A DNA stretch of 39,473 bases from Halobacteriales archaeon (GTDB taxonomy: Archaea > Halobacteriota > Halobacteria > Halobacteriales > SKNY01). The stretch covers positions 1 to 39,473 of the forward strand of contig SKQO01000126.1 of assembly GCA_007118975.1 (NCBI GenBank). The letters run 5' to 3'. Position numbers and translations under genes: made by a program. Position 1 is the first letter of the stretch. Every line of letters begins with the position of its first letter. The notes beneath the pieces were generated by a model. The model was not told the origin of the DNA. It did not search any database and saw only the letters and a program-made list of their open reading frames with translations. Of the stretch, positions 1 to 7,316 are shown in pieces.

Positions 1-49
1 CGGACATAGTCGATTCATGCACTGTAGACCCTACGAGCAGAAAGAGGGT

Positions 50-595
50 ATGAAAGTCTGGCTCGAGGAGCGCGAGGTGCGGGCCTTTCTCGAACAGGCA
101 GACGGCACCAAACAAGAGATCGCCTTTTCGCTGGGTGTTCGTTCAGGGTTGCGAGTTCACGAGATCGTGTCCGTGGCGCCAGAGCACATTGTGACCACTT
201 CGGCCGGACCGCGAGTGCGGGTCGTCGACGGGAAGGGTGGGAAGTACCGTGAGACGCCAGCAACGGCCAAACTGTACCACTCGGTTCAATCGGCCGTCGA
301 ATACGGTGGCCTCGAAACCGACGACCCGCTCGTCGATGTAGATGTACGAACGGTCCGCCCGTGGGTTGCTAACGCTGCCGAGCATCTCGCCGAGCAAACA
401 GGGGATGACAATTGGCGGTTTTTGGGTCCCCACGACCTGCGGCGGACGTGGGCGACGCTCCTCTCCGGGAGTGAAGTCGATCCCCTGCTCGTGTGTGATT
501 GGGGCGGGTGGGACGACCTGGAAACGTTCCTCGATCACTATCAGGGCGCCTATTCCCCGCAGGTGCAGCGACGCGAACTCGAAAAAGTGGGCTGA
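50..595 (+). CDS. Tyrosine recombinase/integrase, catalytic domain only
   Basis: Site-specific DNA recombinase of the phage-integrase (tyrosine recombinase) family. Visible catalytic elements in the 181-residue protein: Arg35 in SGLRVHE, a lysine in GKGGKYR (62-68), the HxxR box HDLRR (128-132), and a C-terminal WGGWDDLETFLDHY in which Tyr164 is the likely nucleophile; Trp154 sits where many relatives have His. There is no N-terminal SAM-like core-binding domain, so it is shorter than ordinary integrases; haloarchaea carry a catalytic-only family of about this length, so I read it as complete. An upstream ATG at 17 is possible, but MKVWLEE at 50 fits the family start better. It is probably the integrase of the element that ends at tRNA-Pro (7191-7263), which is an inference from location. 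Confidence 0.85.
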   Translation: MKVWLEEREVRAFLEQADGTKQEIAFSLGVRSGLRVHEIVSVAPEHIVTTSAGPRVRVVDGKGGKYRETPATAKLYHSVQSAVEYGGLETDDPLVDVDVRTVRPWVANAAEHLAEQTGDDNWRFLGPHDLRRTWATLLSGSEVDPLLVCDWGGWDDLETFLDHYQGAYSPQVQRRELEKVG

Positions 596-1083
596 TTGGA
601 TAGCGAGAGTGCCGTCAGTGAGACGCGGGATCCAGTAACCGTGCTACTCGAATCAACGGAGCAAGGGGCGCAAGAGCGTCAAGAAGCGTAATCACTCGTC
701 TGCAATTCCATTGATGACTGGCGACGTCACCAAACCACCTAATCCGCATGTCTTCGAAATAACGCGCCCTCGTGCCACACATCTGTTGAAGCCAATATTC
801 TGGGGTGATACCCCATTACGCAGAGGACAATAATGATTCGTACCGAAACGCGGTAGGATCCCTCAAGCCAGACGCCCACGTGCGTCGGCAACACGAGGAT
901 TCTGGTAGGATGAAACAGTGAGAGATATCCCGCTCAATCCAAGAAAAACAACGCTCTGACCTGCGTTTACCGCAACACATTCTGATCGGAGCAATCCCGT
1001 CTAACCAGCATCCTCAACGGAGGTCAGCATCACGTCGACACCGAGAGCCACCGATCCACACCCGCCGCCGCATCTTGCAAATA
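596..1083. other. Gene-poor gap after the integrase
   Basis: No convincing gene in 488 bases. The only structured spot I see is a perfect short hairpin at 801-815 (listed separately). A 39-codon plus-strand ORF starting with ATG near 712 has no recognisable features and I do not call it. Confidence 0.5.
801..815. repeat. Short perfect inverted repeat
   Basis: TGGGGT, GAT, ACCCCA: 6-base arms around a 3-base loop in the gap between the integrase and the DUF4157 gene. It could be a protein-binding site, a terminator stem without a clear T-tract, or chance. Confidence 0.4.
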
Positions 1084-2736
1084 TTAGGCCATTTGATCCG
1101 GGTGGTCGAAGTGGTGAAAGTCTTTCCTACTGGTCCATTCACCACCCCAGTCCCAGTCACGTTCGAGGAATTCGTCGATCAGCTCTTGTTCGAGGTTCAA
1201 AAAGCCAGTATCGGCTAGCTCCTCGAGTGTAGCTTGCTCTTCGTCCTCGGCGATCTCGAGAAGCTCGCGAAGCTCCTCAAGTTCTTCGGCCTCGCGGGCC
1301 GTGATTCCCAACAGATCACGGAGCAACTGTGCCGCCTCGGCCCGCAACTCCATGAATTCGGCAATGGCTGAGACGATCGGGAGCCCACCCGAGGTGTCTT
1401 CTGCTTCTGCCGTGTCGTCGGTCGCTTCCTCGTCCTCCTCGTCATCTCGCTCCAGTCGTTCCTCGAGTGCAGCGATCCGGTCGCGGGTCTCGTCCTTCCA
1501 ATTCTCGAATTCCGTTTGGAACTCTTCACTGGCCTCGCGCATCGTATCGTGATCTGCCGCGTCCGTTTGTTCAAGGAGAGCGACGTCGGTCACGGCTTCG
1601 ATGACGCGGAACACATCATCGCTCGTGATCAACGGGTTTTCTTCGTGGTTGATGTCGACCGCATGTCCGGTTGCATGATTGCTCAACGAGGTGCCACCAC
1701 GGACGGCGCGGGTGCTCAACCCGCCGAATTCCCGCACATCAACCTCGCCATCCAGGGACGCGTCAATCGCATCGAGATCGTCCCGAGTATCCCGATTGAC
1801 GTCCCCGTTATGACCGAAGAATCCGCGGTGGAATTCGATGTTGTCAGCGAGCCACTCGGCAGGATTGTCGATGTTTGCCTCGTCCTGGTATAGCGACCGC
1901 ATCGGGAGATAGTACTCGTTCGTGATCGTTGGATGATCGAACCCGACGAAGAATGTATTGATGCCGTTATGGTGGGTGTTCCATTCTTGACAGGCTTCAC
2001 GATCATCCTCGTCGACTGGTTCTTCTTCCCCTCGCGGAATACACTGTGGAGGTGCTTCATCTTCCTCTCCGTCCGTGTCTGCGTCGACGTCGTCTTCGGG
2101 CTGACGCTGGATAGGCGGTTCTGTCTGGCTTGCTCGGTCCTGCTGGACGACGTGGGTGAGTTCGTGGGCTAATAGTTTGCTTCCAGCGTTCGAGGTGGGT
2201 TGATACTTCCCGCGTGCGAACGCGATGTCACTGCCGAGAGTGAATGCTTCCGCGTCGATCGATCGTGCCGCCGCGTCCGCGTTCGATCCCGTATGCACGC
2301 GTACGCTAGAGAAGTCGCGCCCGAATCGATCTTCGTACGTCGCCCGTGTCGGCGCCGGGAGAGGCGTTCCGCCCGTAAGTGCCGTGCGAAGCTGCTTGGT
2401 GTTGTCCGCGGTCAGCGGTCCTCCGTCTTCGCCAACCGCTGCTCGTGGAACGGTGTTGACATCGACATTTGGTGAGCCGCTTGAACCTGCATTCGGTTGC
2501 ACCACTGACGCAGCGACTCGTTCGGCCTCCCGTTCGGCCGGGTCTCGCGGATCACTCGTCTTGAGTCGCGCCTGAAGCTTTCCACGGTCATGTAACTCCT
2601 GAATGGCCTGATTGCCCGCTGACCGCTGTAGGGATGGGACCGGCGAGGAGGGGTCATTGGAGCACGCCGCGCACCGGTGATGGGCCCTCGACCGTGCCTC
2701 TCTCGACCGGTCGGACTCGGATTGGATTCGTTTCAT
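1084..2736 (-). CDS. DUF4157 (eCIS core) protein with a C-terminal M15-type peptidase domain
   Basis: A 550-residue modular protein. The N-terminus has Cys22 and Cys25 (RCAAC), then an NQA-rich segment and the eCIS-core DUF4157 domain (about 55-200) ending in HELTHVVQQ, with His191, Glu192 and His195. DUF4157 proteins are linked to extracellular contractile injection systems and polymorphic toxins. The C-terminal half carries both halves of an M15 (D-Ala-D-Ala peptidase / VanY-like) zinc site: SNHATGHAVDI (His354, Asp361) and WDWGGEW followed by KDFHHF (Asp539, His542). A strongly acidic, probably coiled-coil stretch of well over 100 residues separates them, an unusual insertion. There is no signal peptide. 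A GTG at 2760 would add 8 residues; ATG at 2736 (MKRIQSES) looks better. No eCIS structural genes are in the window. Confidence 0.85.
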   Translation of the reverse strand: MKRIQSESDRSREARSRAHHRCAACSNDPSSPVPSLQRSAGNQAIQELHDRGKLQARLKTSDPRDPAEREAERVAASVVQPNAGSSGSPNVDVNTVPRAAVGEDGGPLTADNTKQLRTALTGGTPLPAPTRATYEDRFGRDFSSVRVHTGSNADAAARSIDAEAFTLGSDIAFARGKYQPTSNAGSKLLAHELTHVVQQDRASQTEPPIQRQPEDDVDADTDGEEDEAPPQCIPRGEEEPVDEDDREACQEWNTHHNGINTFFVGFDHPTITNEYYLPMRSLYQDEANIDNPAEWLADNIEFHRGFFGHNGDVNRDTRDDLDAIDASLDGEVDVREFGGLSTRAVRGGTSLSNHATGHAVDINHEENPLITSDDVFRVIEAVTDVALLEQTDAADHDTMREASEEFQTEFENWKDETRDRIAALEERLERDDEEDEEATDDTAEAEDTSGGLPIVSAIAEFMELRAEAAQLLRDLLGITAREAEELEELRELLEIAEDEEQATLEELADTGFLNLEQELIDEFLERDWDWGGEWTSRKDFHHFDHPDQMA

Positions 2737-3317
2737 ACTCAAGAAAGGCCGGGATCGCACCCGTCAATTACCGTTGGTTACGCAACCGTCATGAGCAGGT
2801 GGTATAACTCTTCCTCCGACGGCGAGCAACGGCCGTCCGAAGATCCGCCGCCAGGTGTGAGATACAGCGGGAAGGCGATCAAGGACGGCAGTGAGCAAGG
2901 AGTTGGTTCAGGTCAAGTTCAGTTTTCCGACCACCCTTGAGGAGCCCGGCGATTGTCTCAATCTCGGTTACCGCTCGCTGAACCACTTCACACGGGGAGC
3001 CCGCCTTGCTGGCGACCGTCAACGGGTGGTCGTCGGTTGCGATCGGTCCCTCGACCTCACCGCGTCCAATTAACTGCCTGGGCCAATCGGCCCCTTATAA
3101 TCTTTCGGTGGCGACGGAAATTTGACTCACGGCGCGCTATCGTTCAACTGGCAGGGCGATTCCTACGATCTGATGGATGTAGTTGGCCTGAGCAAGCGAA
3201 CTCCCAAATCCGGAGTAGATCCCCGCTGATCAATACCAATGGCCCGCCCGGTAGCCGCCCCACTACCCCAGCGACGACGGGCTTCTCAACCAATCGTCAC
3301 GGGTGTAAAAGTAGAAT
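2737..3317. other. Gap of about 580 bases without a supported gene
   Basis: Lies upstream of the DUF4157 gene. A 60-codon plus-strand frame (2891-3073) and a longer shadow frame are present but show no domain, no promoter and no family features. TAATTG near 2766 and a TTATAC-like string near 2805 on the minus strand could be promoter elements for the DUF4157 gene; both are weak. Confidence 0.4.
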
Positions 3318-3896
3318 CTATTCAGCCTCTACCGCACCCTCTCGATCGGCACCTTTCCGGATTTCGCGAAAGGTGCGTCCATCCAGCGCTTGCTGCTTGA
3401 CCTTCTCCTCGAGGGTTTGATGACCAATTTCATCAAGCGATTCTTCGTCGATATCGACAAAGATCTCGATGTGCCGCTCGACGAAGGCGCGCAATGTGGG
3501 ATCCTCGACCTCGCCGGAGTGTGTCTCGGTCTCGGCCGGGGCGGTCTCCGGGGGCGAAGGTGTGCGTTCACCTTCACGTTGATCGAGGTCATCGTCATCT
3601 TCATCGATAGCGGCCTCGTCCTCACGAGGTTCCTCCTCGGATTCGGAGGCCGAGGGATCGGGGTCCTCGCTAAAGATCGCCCGGTCGGTTGGCTCGAGTG
3701 AGTCCTCCTCGACCTCTTGATCGGCCGCCAGATAGGCCACCTTGGCACGGTAGTGTGGTGCGGCCCACTCGGGCTCTGAGTTTAGCTGTTCGCGCGCCAA
3801 CCCCCAACCTTGCTCAACTGTATTTGTATTTCACCTCGCCACGGATGGGTGAATGTCAGCTCGCAATCCGAGGATGGCCGCCTTCTCGGCGTTCAT
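3318..3896 (-). pseudogene. Hypothetical acidic protein with an in-frame TGA at codon 22
   Basis: The frame opens at ATG 3896, which overlaps the stop of the upstream gene as ATGA, and runs to TAG at 3318. It is interrupted once by TGA (3831-3833, codon 22). The context RADIHPSVAR-stop-NTNTVEQGWG reads naturally if the stop was Trp (TGG). Downstream the frame is fully open for 170 codons: AAPHYRAKVAYLAADQ, then a very acidic Asp/Glu/Ser/Pro-rich linker, then a charged C-terminal region (RAFVERHIEIF, TFREIRKGADRE). A gene caller would report only the part after the stop, from a TTG at 3800. Function unknown; last gene of the operon. It is either decayed, misread at one base, or translated through the TGA. 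Confidence 0.65.
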
Positions 3897-4726
3897 ACCA
3901 CCACCCCCTGCTCGAGGAATTCCCGTGGCACCGATGGGACATCGGCCGGAACGTCGGGAAACTCGTTGAACTCTCGCGGCCGGAAGTCTCCGACGTTCAA
4001 CCGGCGATCTGCCTCAGGTCGGGCGCCGCTGTGTTGCTTGAACAGGAACGCACAATCGTGCTCCCGTGCGGCTTCATAGAGTGGAATCGGCCACTCCGGG
4101 TCCATCTCGCGGCGTTCGTCGGCGTTGGGATGGCTCTCACCACCGACGATGATTCAGTCGATACCGGACAGGTCGACCGAGTCGATCCGTTCGATGAGCG
4201 GTTCGAAGCTCACGAATTTGGTCGCAGCCTGCTGTTCGCGCAGCCAGTCGATCCGGTAGCGGCGCCGCGGAGTCTCACACGACACACCGAGGATCACGTG
4301 GTCCGGGTAGGCGTGTATCCGAGGGATCGCCTCGGTGGTCTCGGCGTCTTTCTCGGGGTTCGCAACTTCGGCACCCCACTTCGTGAGTATCTGAAAGCAG
4401 AGGTGATCCGATTCGAAGATACCGCGGAGGTACGCCTCCCGGCTCTCGTTGGGTACCCACGGCAGGTACGGATCCGAACTCGACGGTGCAAATACTCACT
4501 GCGGATCGAGTCTCCCGAGCGGGTCGATCGCGTCCGCCGGCTCCTCGACGTAGGTGTGGAGCTGTTCGGCGTTAGCGACCGTGAACGCCTCGGCATGGCC
4601 AAAGCGCTCCATGATGCGCTCGCTCCAGCAGTGTTTGCAACCCTCCGAGACCTTCACACAGCCGCGCCAGGCGTTGATCGTCGCGTCGGTCCAGACGATC
4701 CCGTTGTCGCGGTTGATCCGGATCAT
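3893..4726 (-). pseudogene. DUF5131 (phage Gp37/Gp68-like) gene with two in-frame TGA codons
   Basis: The 278-codon frame from ATG 4726 matches the phage Gp37/Gp68 family (DUF5131) along its whole length: IVWTDATINAWRGC with a CX6CX2C three-cysteine motif (Cys23, Cys30, Cys33), an SSSDPYLPW segment, the middle stretch VILGVSCETP and KFVSFEPL, then IIVGGES and a C-terminal AFLFKQHSG. It is broken by TGA at codon 77 (4496-4498, after RLDPQ) and codon 191 (4154-4156, between SGID and IIVGGES). The second is a position where the family normally has Trp (DW-VIVGGES pattern), and the first is compatible with Trp. No frameshift is present. Both ends overlap neighbouring genes by ATGA. The family's biochemical role is not established; the cysteine motif suggests a metal cluster. 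Confidence 0.75.
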
Positions 4727-5007
4727 GCCGACTCACCCGTCTCGGCAAAATAACACTCGAAACACAAACCGCGGTAGCTGCCGGCGGCCATACGCCGTAT
4801 CATTTCTACTGTTTCCAGTGCCTCCGGCTCCCGACCGTCGTTCGGGAAGTCAAGGTGTTCGGCGGCGTACTCCTTGATTTTGGCGTCACAATCGTCGCAC
4901 CGACCGTCGTGGGTAATACGCCCCCAGCGAAGTTGAGGCTCGCAGATAGCGACACCTATGAGGTAGCCGATTCGGAACATGACTCCGCGATACACACGGT
5001 GGATCAT
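4723..5007 (-). CDS. Small two-CxxC zinc-binding protein, function unknown
   Basis: 94 residues with two well-spaced CxxC pairs: GRCDDCDAK in the middle and GLCFECYFAE near the C-terminus, which together could bind one zinc ion. The N-terminal half contains a short hydrophobic stretch (FRIGYLIGVAIC). The start ATG overlaps the TGA of the gene upstream in the transcript, and its own TGA overlaps the next ATG, so it sits in the middle of a translationally coupled operon. Such small zinc proteins are typical of haloviral and plasmid gene clusters. No specific family recognised. Confidence 0.65.
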   Translation of the reverse strand: MIHRVYRGVMFRIGYLIGVAICEPQLRWGRITHDGRCDDCDAKIKEYAAEHLDFPNDGREPEALETVEMIRRMAAGSYRGLCFECYFAETGESA

Positions 5008-5369
5008 ACCGGGCCACCACCCTCGCCAAATTCAATCTCCCAATCTCGGTCCTTCACCGCGCCGCGGACCAACCGATTCGCGAAATTCTCCCACTCAACG
5101 CCGCTGGTCGCCTCGATCAGCTCCCGGGGCCCGTCGTCGATCGTCGTGACGTCATCGGCACGATCGTGTGGTCCGCACAGCTCACTCGACATTTGAGAGT
5201 CGGCGCGACACCGCTGACCGTCCTGGGAGATCGCACGACACCGGCCGTTGTGGTAGGATTCGTGGCGGTGTGGCGTGTCGTCCTTCTCGTCGTGGTCGGG
5301 CTCCGGTGCCAGTTTATCGCGGTCGATACCATCACCCGCGGAAAAGTCCTCGAGGGTGGCGTCAGTCAT
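5004..5369 (-). CDS. Hypothetical protein with Cys/His cluster
   Basis: 121 residues from ATG 5369 (MTDATLEDF), a start chosen because it overlaps the end of the upstream gene by 8 bases; an in-frame extension to 5438 exists but would overlap the neighbour by 77 bases. The N-terminal part is acidic (DRDKLAPEPDHDEKDD). The centre has a zinc-like cluster: GRCRAISQDGQRC followed by SELCGPHD, the C-x-A-x-x-x-x-G-x-x-C ... C-x-x-H arrangement seen in small phage zinc proteins. The C-terminal third (EWENFANRLVRGAVKDRDWEI) is probably helical. Function unknown. Confidence 0.6.
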   Translation of the reverse strand: MTDATLEDFSAGDGIDRDKLAPEPDHDEKDDTPHRHESYHNGRCRAISQDGQRCRADSQMSSELCGPHDRADDVTTIDDGPRELIEATSGVEWENFANRLVRGAVKDRDWEIEFGEGGGPV

Positions 5370-5736
5370 CCGCGGGTTCACCCCCTGCAAACTGTTCGAG
5401 GGTGGCGTTCGGGCGTTCGACAGGCCCGTCGGCGGCAAAGCGAATGATCTGACTTTTCGGGAGCCAGTCCTCGTTACCGCGGAGGTCTTTCAGTTGACTT
5501 GCCTTCTCGGTCGTCCGCTTGATCTGGCCGACGACGAGCTGCGTGCTCGTTTCGTCGGCACGCAGATCCTTCTCGTCCATCAGCCACGCCGGGACCCAGA
5601 CGACCCGCATAGAGTCCTTGAGATCGTTATTGATGAACGAATTGCACAACTGGATGATCCGGTCTGCGTCCTTCGAATGAATCTCGTCCAACTGAGTGAC
5701 ATCCTCGACGCTCCCGACGCCGATCGTCGGGCTCAC
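5362..5736 (-). CDS. Hypothetical protein of the element operon (GTG start)
   Basis: 124 residues starting at GTG 5736 (VSPTIGVGS), whose codon overlaps the TGA of the 42-residue zinc protein upstream (GTGA). A longer reading from ATG 5790 would run through that small gene in another frame and is less likely. The protein has a mixed helical/strand character (DADRIIQLCNSFINNDLKD, MRVVWVPAWLMDEKDL) and ends NATLEQFAGGEPADD. No domain recognised. It sits in the same unbroken run of overlapping genes and was probably translated as part of that polycistron. Confidence 0.55.
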   Translation of the reverse strand: MSPTIGVGSVEDVTQLDEIHSKDADRIIQLCNSFINNDLKDSMRVVWVPAWLMDEKDLRADETSTQLVVGQIKRTTEKASQLKDLRGNEDWLPKSQIIRFAADGPVERPNATLEQFAGGEPADD

Positions 5737-5861
5737 TGCTCGCCACCCCCACGGGAACGACTCGCGGGCGCGAACACGCACGCATTCCACCCGCAGGACA
5801 CGCAGGTCTCACAACCACCGGAGATGCGGATCTGGCCGCCACAGGTGGGGCAGCACCTCAT
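5733..5861 (-). CDS. 42-residue zinc-ribbon protein
   Basis: A very small gene. The ATG at 5861 overlaps the TGA of the preceding frame, and its TGA at 5733 overlaps the next GTG. The protein has two zinc knuckles: RCCPTCGGQ at the N-terminus and CETCVSCGWNACVF in the middle, with the order CPxCGG...G-GCxxCxxCGW found in many short haloarchaeal and haloviral zinc ribbons. The rest is a short basic/Gly tail. It is a plausible DNA-binding or structural mini-protein, but the function is unknown. The four-base overlaps on both sides are the best argument that it is real. Confidence 0.65.
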   Translation of the reverse strand: MRCCPTCGGQIRISGGCETCVSCGWNACVFAPASRSRGGGEQ

Positions 5862-6267
5862 CGGGAATCACTCCGGTAGCAGCTGGCACAGAGCGGCCGA
5901 CCCTCCTCGTCGTAGACCACTGCCGGCTTCCCACACACCCGACACTGGGGGTTGGGTGCTCGGGACCAGGACGCAAGGGCTCCCGCTCGTTCTCAGCGTC
6001 CGTGATGCCCTGACGCTCCGCTATCTTGAGCTGCTGAAGGTTTGCTCGCGCGTGCCCAGAGACATGCCGCGTCTCCCCCTCGCGTAGCTTCGCCGGCTGG
6101 GGATCCCATTCGTCGTCTTCTCCGTTCTCCTCAGCATCCGACCAGTTCTGAACGAGCTCGACCTCCTGATCACTGCCGCCTCGAGGAAGGGAGATATCCT
6201 CGACGCTCTCGGTGCAGACGTCTTTCGAGTGACCACCGAGCCCACAGTAGCTGCACGGGGGCGTCAT
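5858..6267 (-). pseudogene. Zinc-finger protein interrupted by a one-base frameshift
   Basis: Starts at ATG 6267 with a zinc knuckle (PPCSYCGLGGHSKDVC), then an acidic linker and a charged helix (ARANLQQLKIAERQG). After ENEREPLRPGPEHPTP the frame fails. In the next frame the sequence continues QCRVCGKPAVVYDEEG and PLCASCYRSDSR and stops at TGA 5858, exactly overlapping the following ATG. Adding one base to the five-C run (plus-strand G run 5947-5951) joins the two parts into one protein with a zinc knuckle at each end. The uncorrected frame runs on to 5809 and gives an implausible tail. This is either real decay or a homopolymer sequencing error. Confidence 0.6.
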
Positions 6268-6832
6268 TGGCCAACCCCCTTGATGCCGAGTTCCTGCCTG
6301 GTGAACTTGATGTAGTGGCTGGTGTGGCCGTGTTGCTCGCGGTACTCGAGACCACTGCGCATATTACCGGAATGTCTCCCCGCGGAGCCGTTGGAACCCC
6401 GAGGTAGGGGACCTCGCTGTCGTCGACCAGATCGGGGGGCATTCGAGCCATCGAGAAAATCGAGCAGCATCGCTCGGTCGTGGCGACGTCTTCGCCCTGC
6501 TCGTCGAGGATATGAATCGCGAGGTGACCGAGTTCGTGATAGACAGTCACGAAGCTGGTTTTCTCCTCGGCCGGGAGCTTGATGATGCGGTTCAGACTGA
6601 GTGCGCGACCCAGCGTTCCGTCTTCGAACTCGTCCGGATCGAGCCGGGCGACGGTGACTGTCTCACCGGCCAGTTCGGGAAAGTCTCGAACTGCTCGGCT
6701 CACTTTCGACCGAACGTCCGCGGCGATCTCGTCCGAAGCTGCGTCGTCGAACGTCTCGAGGATGTGTAATGATCCGAACCCGACACCACTGGACGGGTCG
6801 ACGTTCGGGATCGAGACGCGATCGGTACTCAT
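6264..6832 (-). pseudogene. HELGH zinc metallopeptidase-like gene with a one-base frameshift
   Basis: Begins at ATG 6832 (MSTDRVSIPN), overlapping the upstream TGA. Residues 95-110 contain VYHELGHLAIHIL, a canonical HExxH zinc-protease motif (His99, Glu100, His103), preceded by an RIIKLPAEEKTSF strand, similar in layout to ImmA/IrrE-like or other small phage-borne peptidases. After VPYLG (residue 145) the frame goes astray. A one-base gain in the four-base run at plus-strand 6397-6400 restores GSNGSAGRHSG, YREQHGHTSHYIKFTRQ and a TGA that overlaps the next ATG. Uncorrected, the frame continues to 6170 across the next gene. If intact it could be a regulator-cleaving protease of the element; that is inference. 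Confidence 0.6.
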
Positions 6833-7041
6833 GGCGAGCACCCCCGCTCGAACCGACCGATACCACCGGCATCCGGATCTTGGATGTGCCCTTCGATCGC
6901 GTCCCGGACCGCCTGGGGGCCGACGCGGATCTTGAGAAGCCAATCCGCCTCATCACGCGTGGTATTGACGTAGTAATACGCACCATCCTCCATCCGGTAA
7001 CCCTCCCACCCGTCGTCGGTCTCCCACAAGTCGCAACTCAC
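6829..7041 (-). CDS. Hypothetical 70-residue protein
   Basis: GTG start at 7041 (VSCDLWETDDGW); ends in TGA overlapping the ATG of the metallopeptidase-like gene. Rich in Trp/Tyr and acidic residues in the first half (GYRMEDGAYYYVNTTRDEADW) with a short conserved-looking core (LLKIRVGPQAVRDAIEGHI). No family recognised. It overlaps the preceding small ORF by 89 bases as that ORF is written, which suggests one of the two frames is damaged. Confidence 0.5.
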   Translation of the reverse strand: MSCDLWETDDGWEGYRMEDGAYYYVNTTRDEADWLLKIRVGPQAVRDAIEGHIQDPDAGGIGRFERGCSP

Positions 7042-7138
7042 CGTCGAGAAAGAGCTCGTCGATCGCGAATGATACCGACCCCTCAGCGCGGTTCGCCTCG
7101 AGGTCGATCGACACGTCGAGCGCCGCGTTGGCGCTCAT
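6953..7138 (-). CDS. First small ORF of the element operon; C-terminal half doubtful
   Basis: ATG 7138 is preceded by a good Shine-Dalgarno (GGAGGTG, six bases before the ATG) and by the palindromic TATA element at 7176-7189, so the start is well supported. The first 30 residues (NAALDVSIDLEANRAEG, SFAIDELF) look like a real acidic protein. The rest runs antiparallel to good codon usage and overlaps the next gene by 89 bases. If the T run at 7049-7051 lacked one base, the frame would end at TGA 7038 overlapping the next GTG, like all other junctions in the operon. That would be a third homopolymer lesion; this is inference. Function unknown. Confidence 0.4.
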   Translation of the reverse strand: MSANAALDVSIDLEANRAEGSVSFAIDELFLDGELRLVGDRRRVGGLPDGGWCVLLRQYHA

Positions 7139-7175
7139 GCTGACACCTCCGAACTTGTCAGCAAATGACCCAAAA

Positions 7176-7189
7176 AGGGTATATACCCT
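7176..7189 (-). promoter_or_regulatory. Palindromic TATA element for the element operon
   Basis: AGGGTATATACCCT is a perfect 14-base palindrome with a TATA core. Its centre is about 45 bases before the ATG at 7138, which would give a short leader containing the GGAGGTG Shine-Dalgarno. The symmetric flanks make it a candidate combined promoter/operator for a dimeric repressor. It begins two bases from the tRNA-Pro 3' end. Confidence 0.6.
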
Positions 7190-7190
7190 A

Positions 7191-7263
7191 TGGGCCGGCG
7201 CAGATTTGAACTGCGGTTACGGCCACCCGAAGGCCGAAGGATACCAAGCTACCCCACCGGCCC
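7191..7263 (-). tRNA. tRNA-Pro (anticodon CGG)
   Basis: 73 bases with a full cloverleaf: acceptor GGGCCGG/CCGGCCC, anticodon stem CGGCC/GGCCG around the loop TTCGGGT (anticodon CGG, reading CCG), T arm CGCAG-TTCAAAT-CTGCG, discriminator A. No intron and no encoded CCA. Its 3' end faces the accessory region, the usual geometry for integration of archaeal elements into a tRNA gene. No second copy of the tRNA 3' end is visible elsewhere in the window, so the other attachment site would lie left of base 1. Confidence 0.93.
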
Positions 7264-7316
7264 GCAGCATGAACCAGGGCCACTCGAGAGTTAAGGGTTC
7301 CGGACGAGCCGGCGGC

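Noticed and set aside
2891..3073. 60-codon plus-strand ORF upstream of the DUF4157 gene
   Set aside because: No domain, no promoter at a proper distance, and composition not better than chance frames.
3831..4498. Selenocysteine as the reading of the in-frame TGA codons
   Set aside because: The positions fit Trp, not Cys, in the family pattern; haloarchaea are not known to use selenocysteine, and I see no SECIS-like element in the operon.
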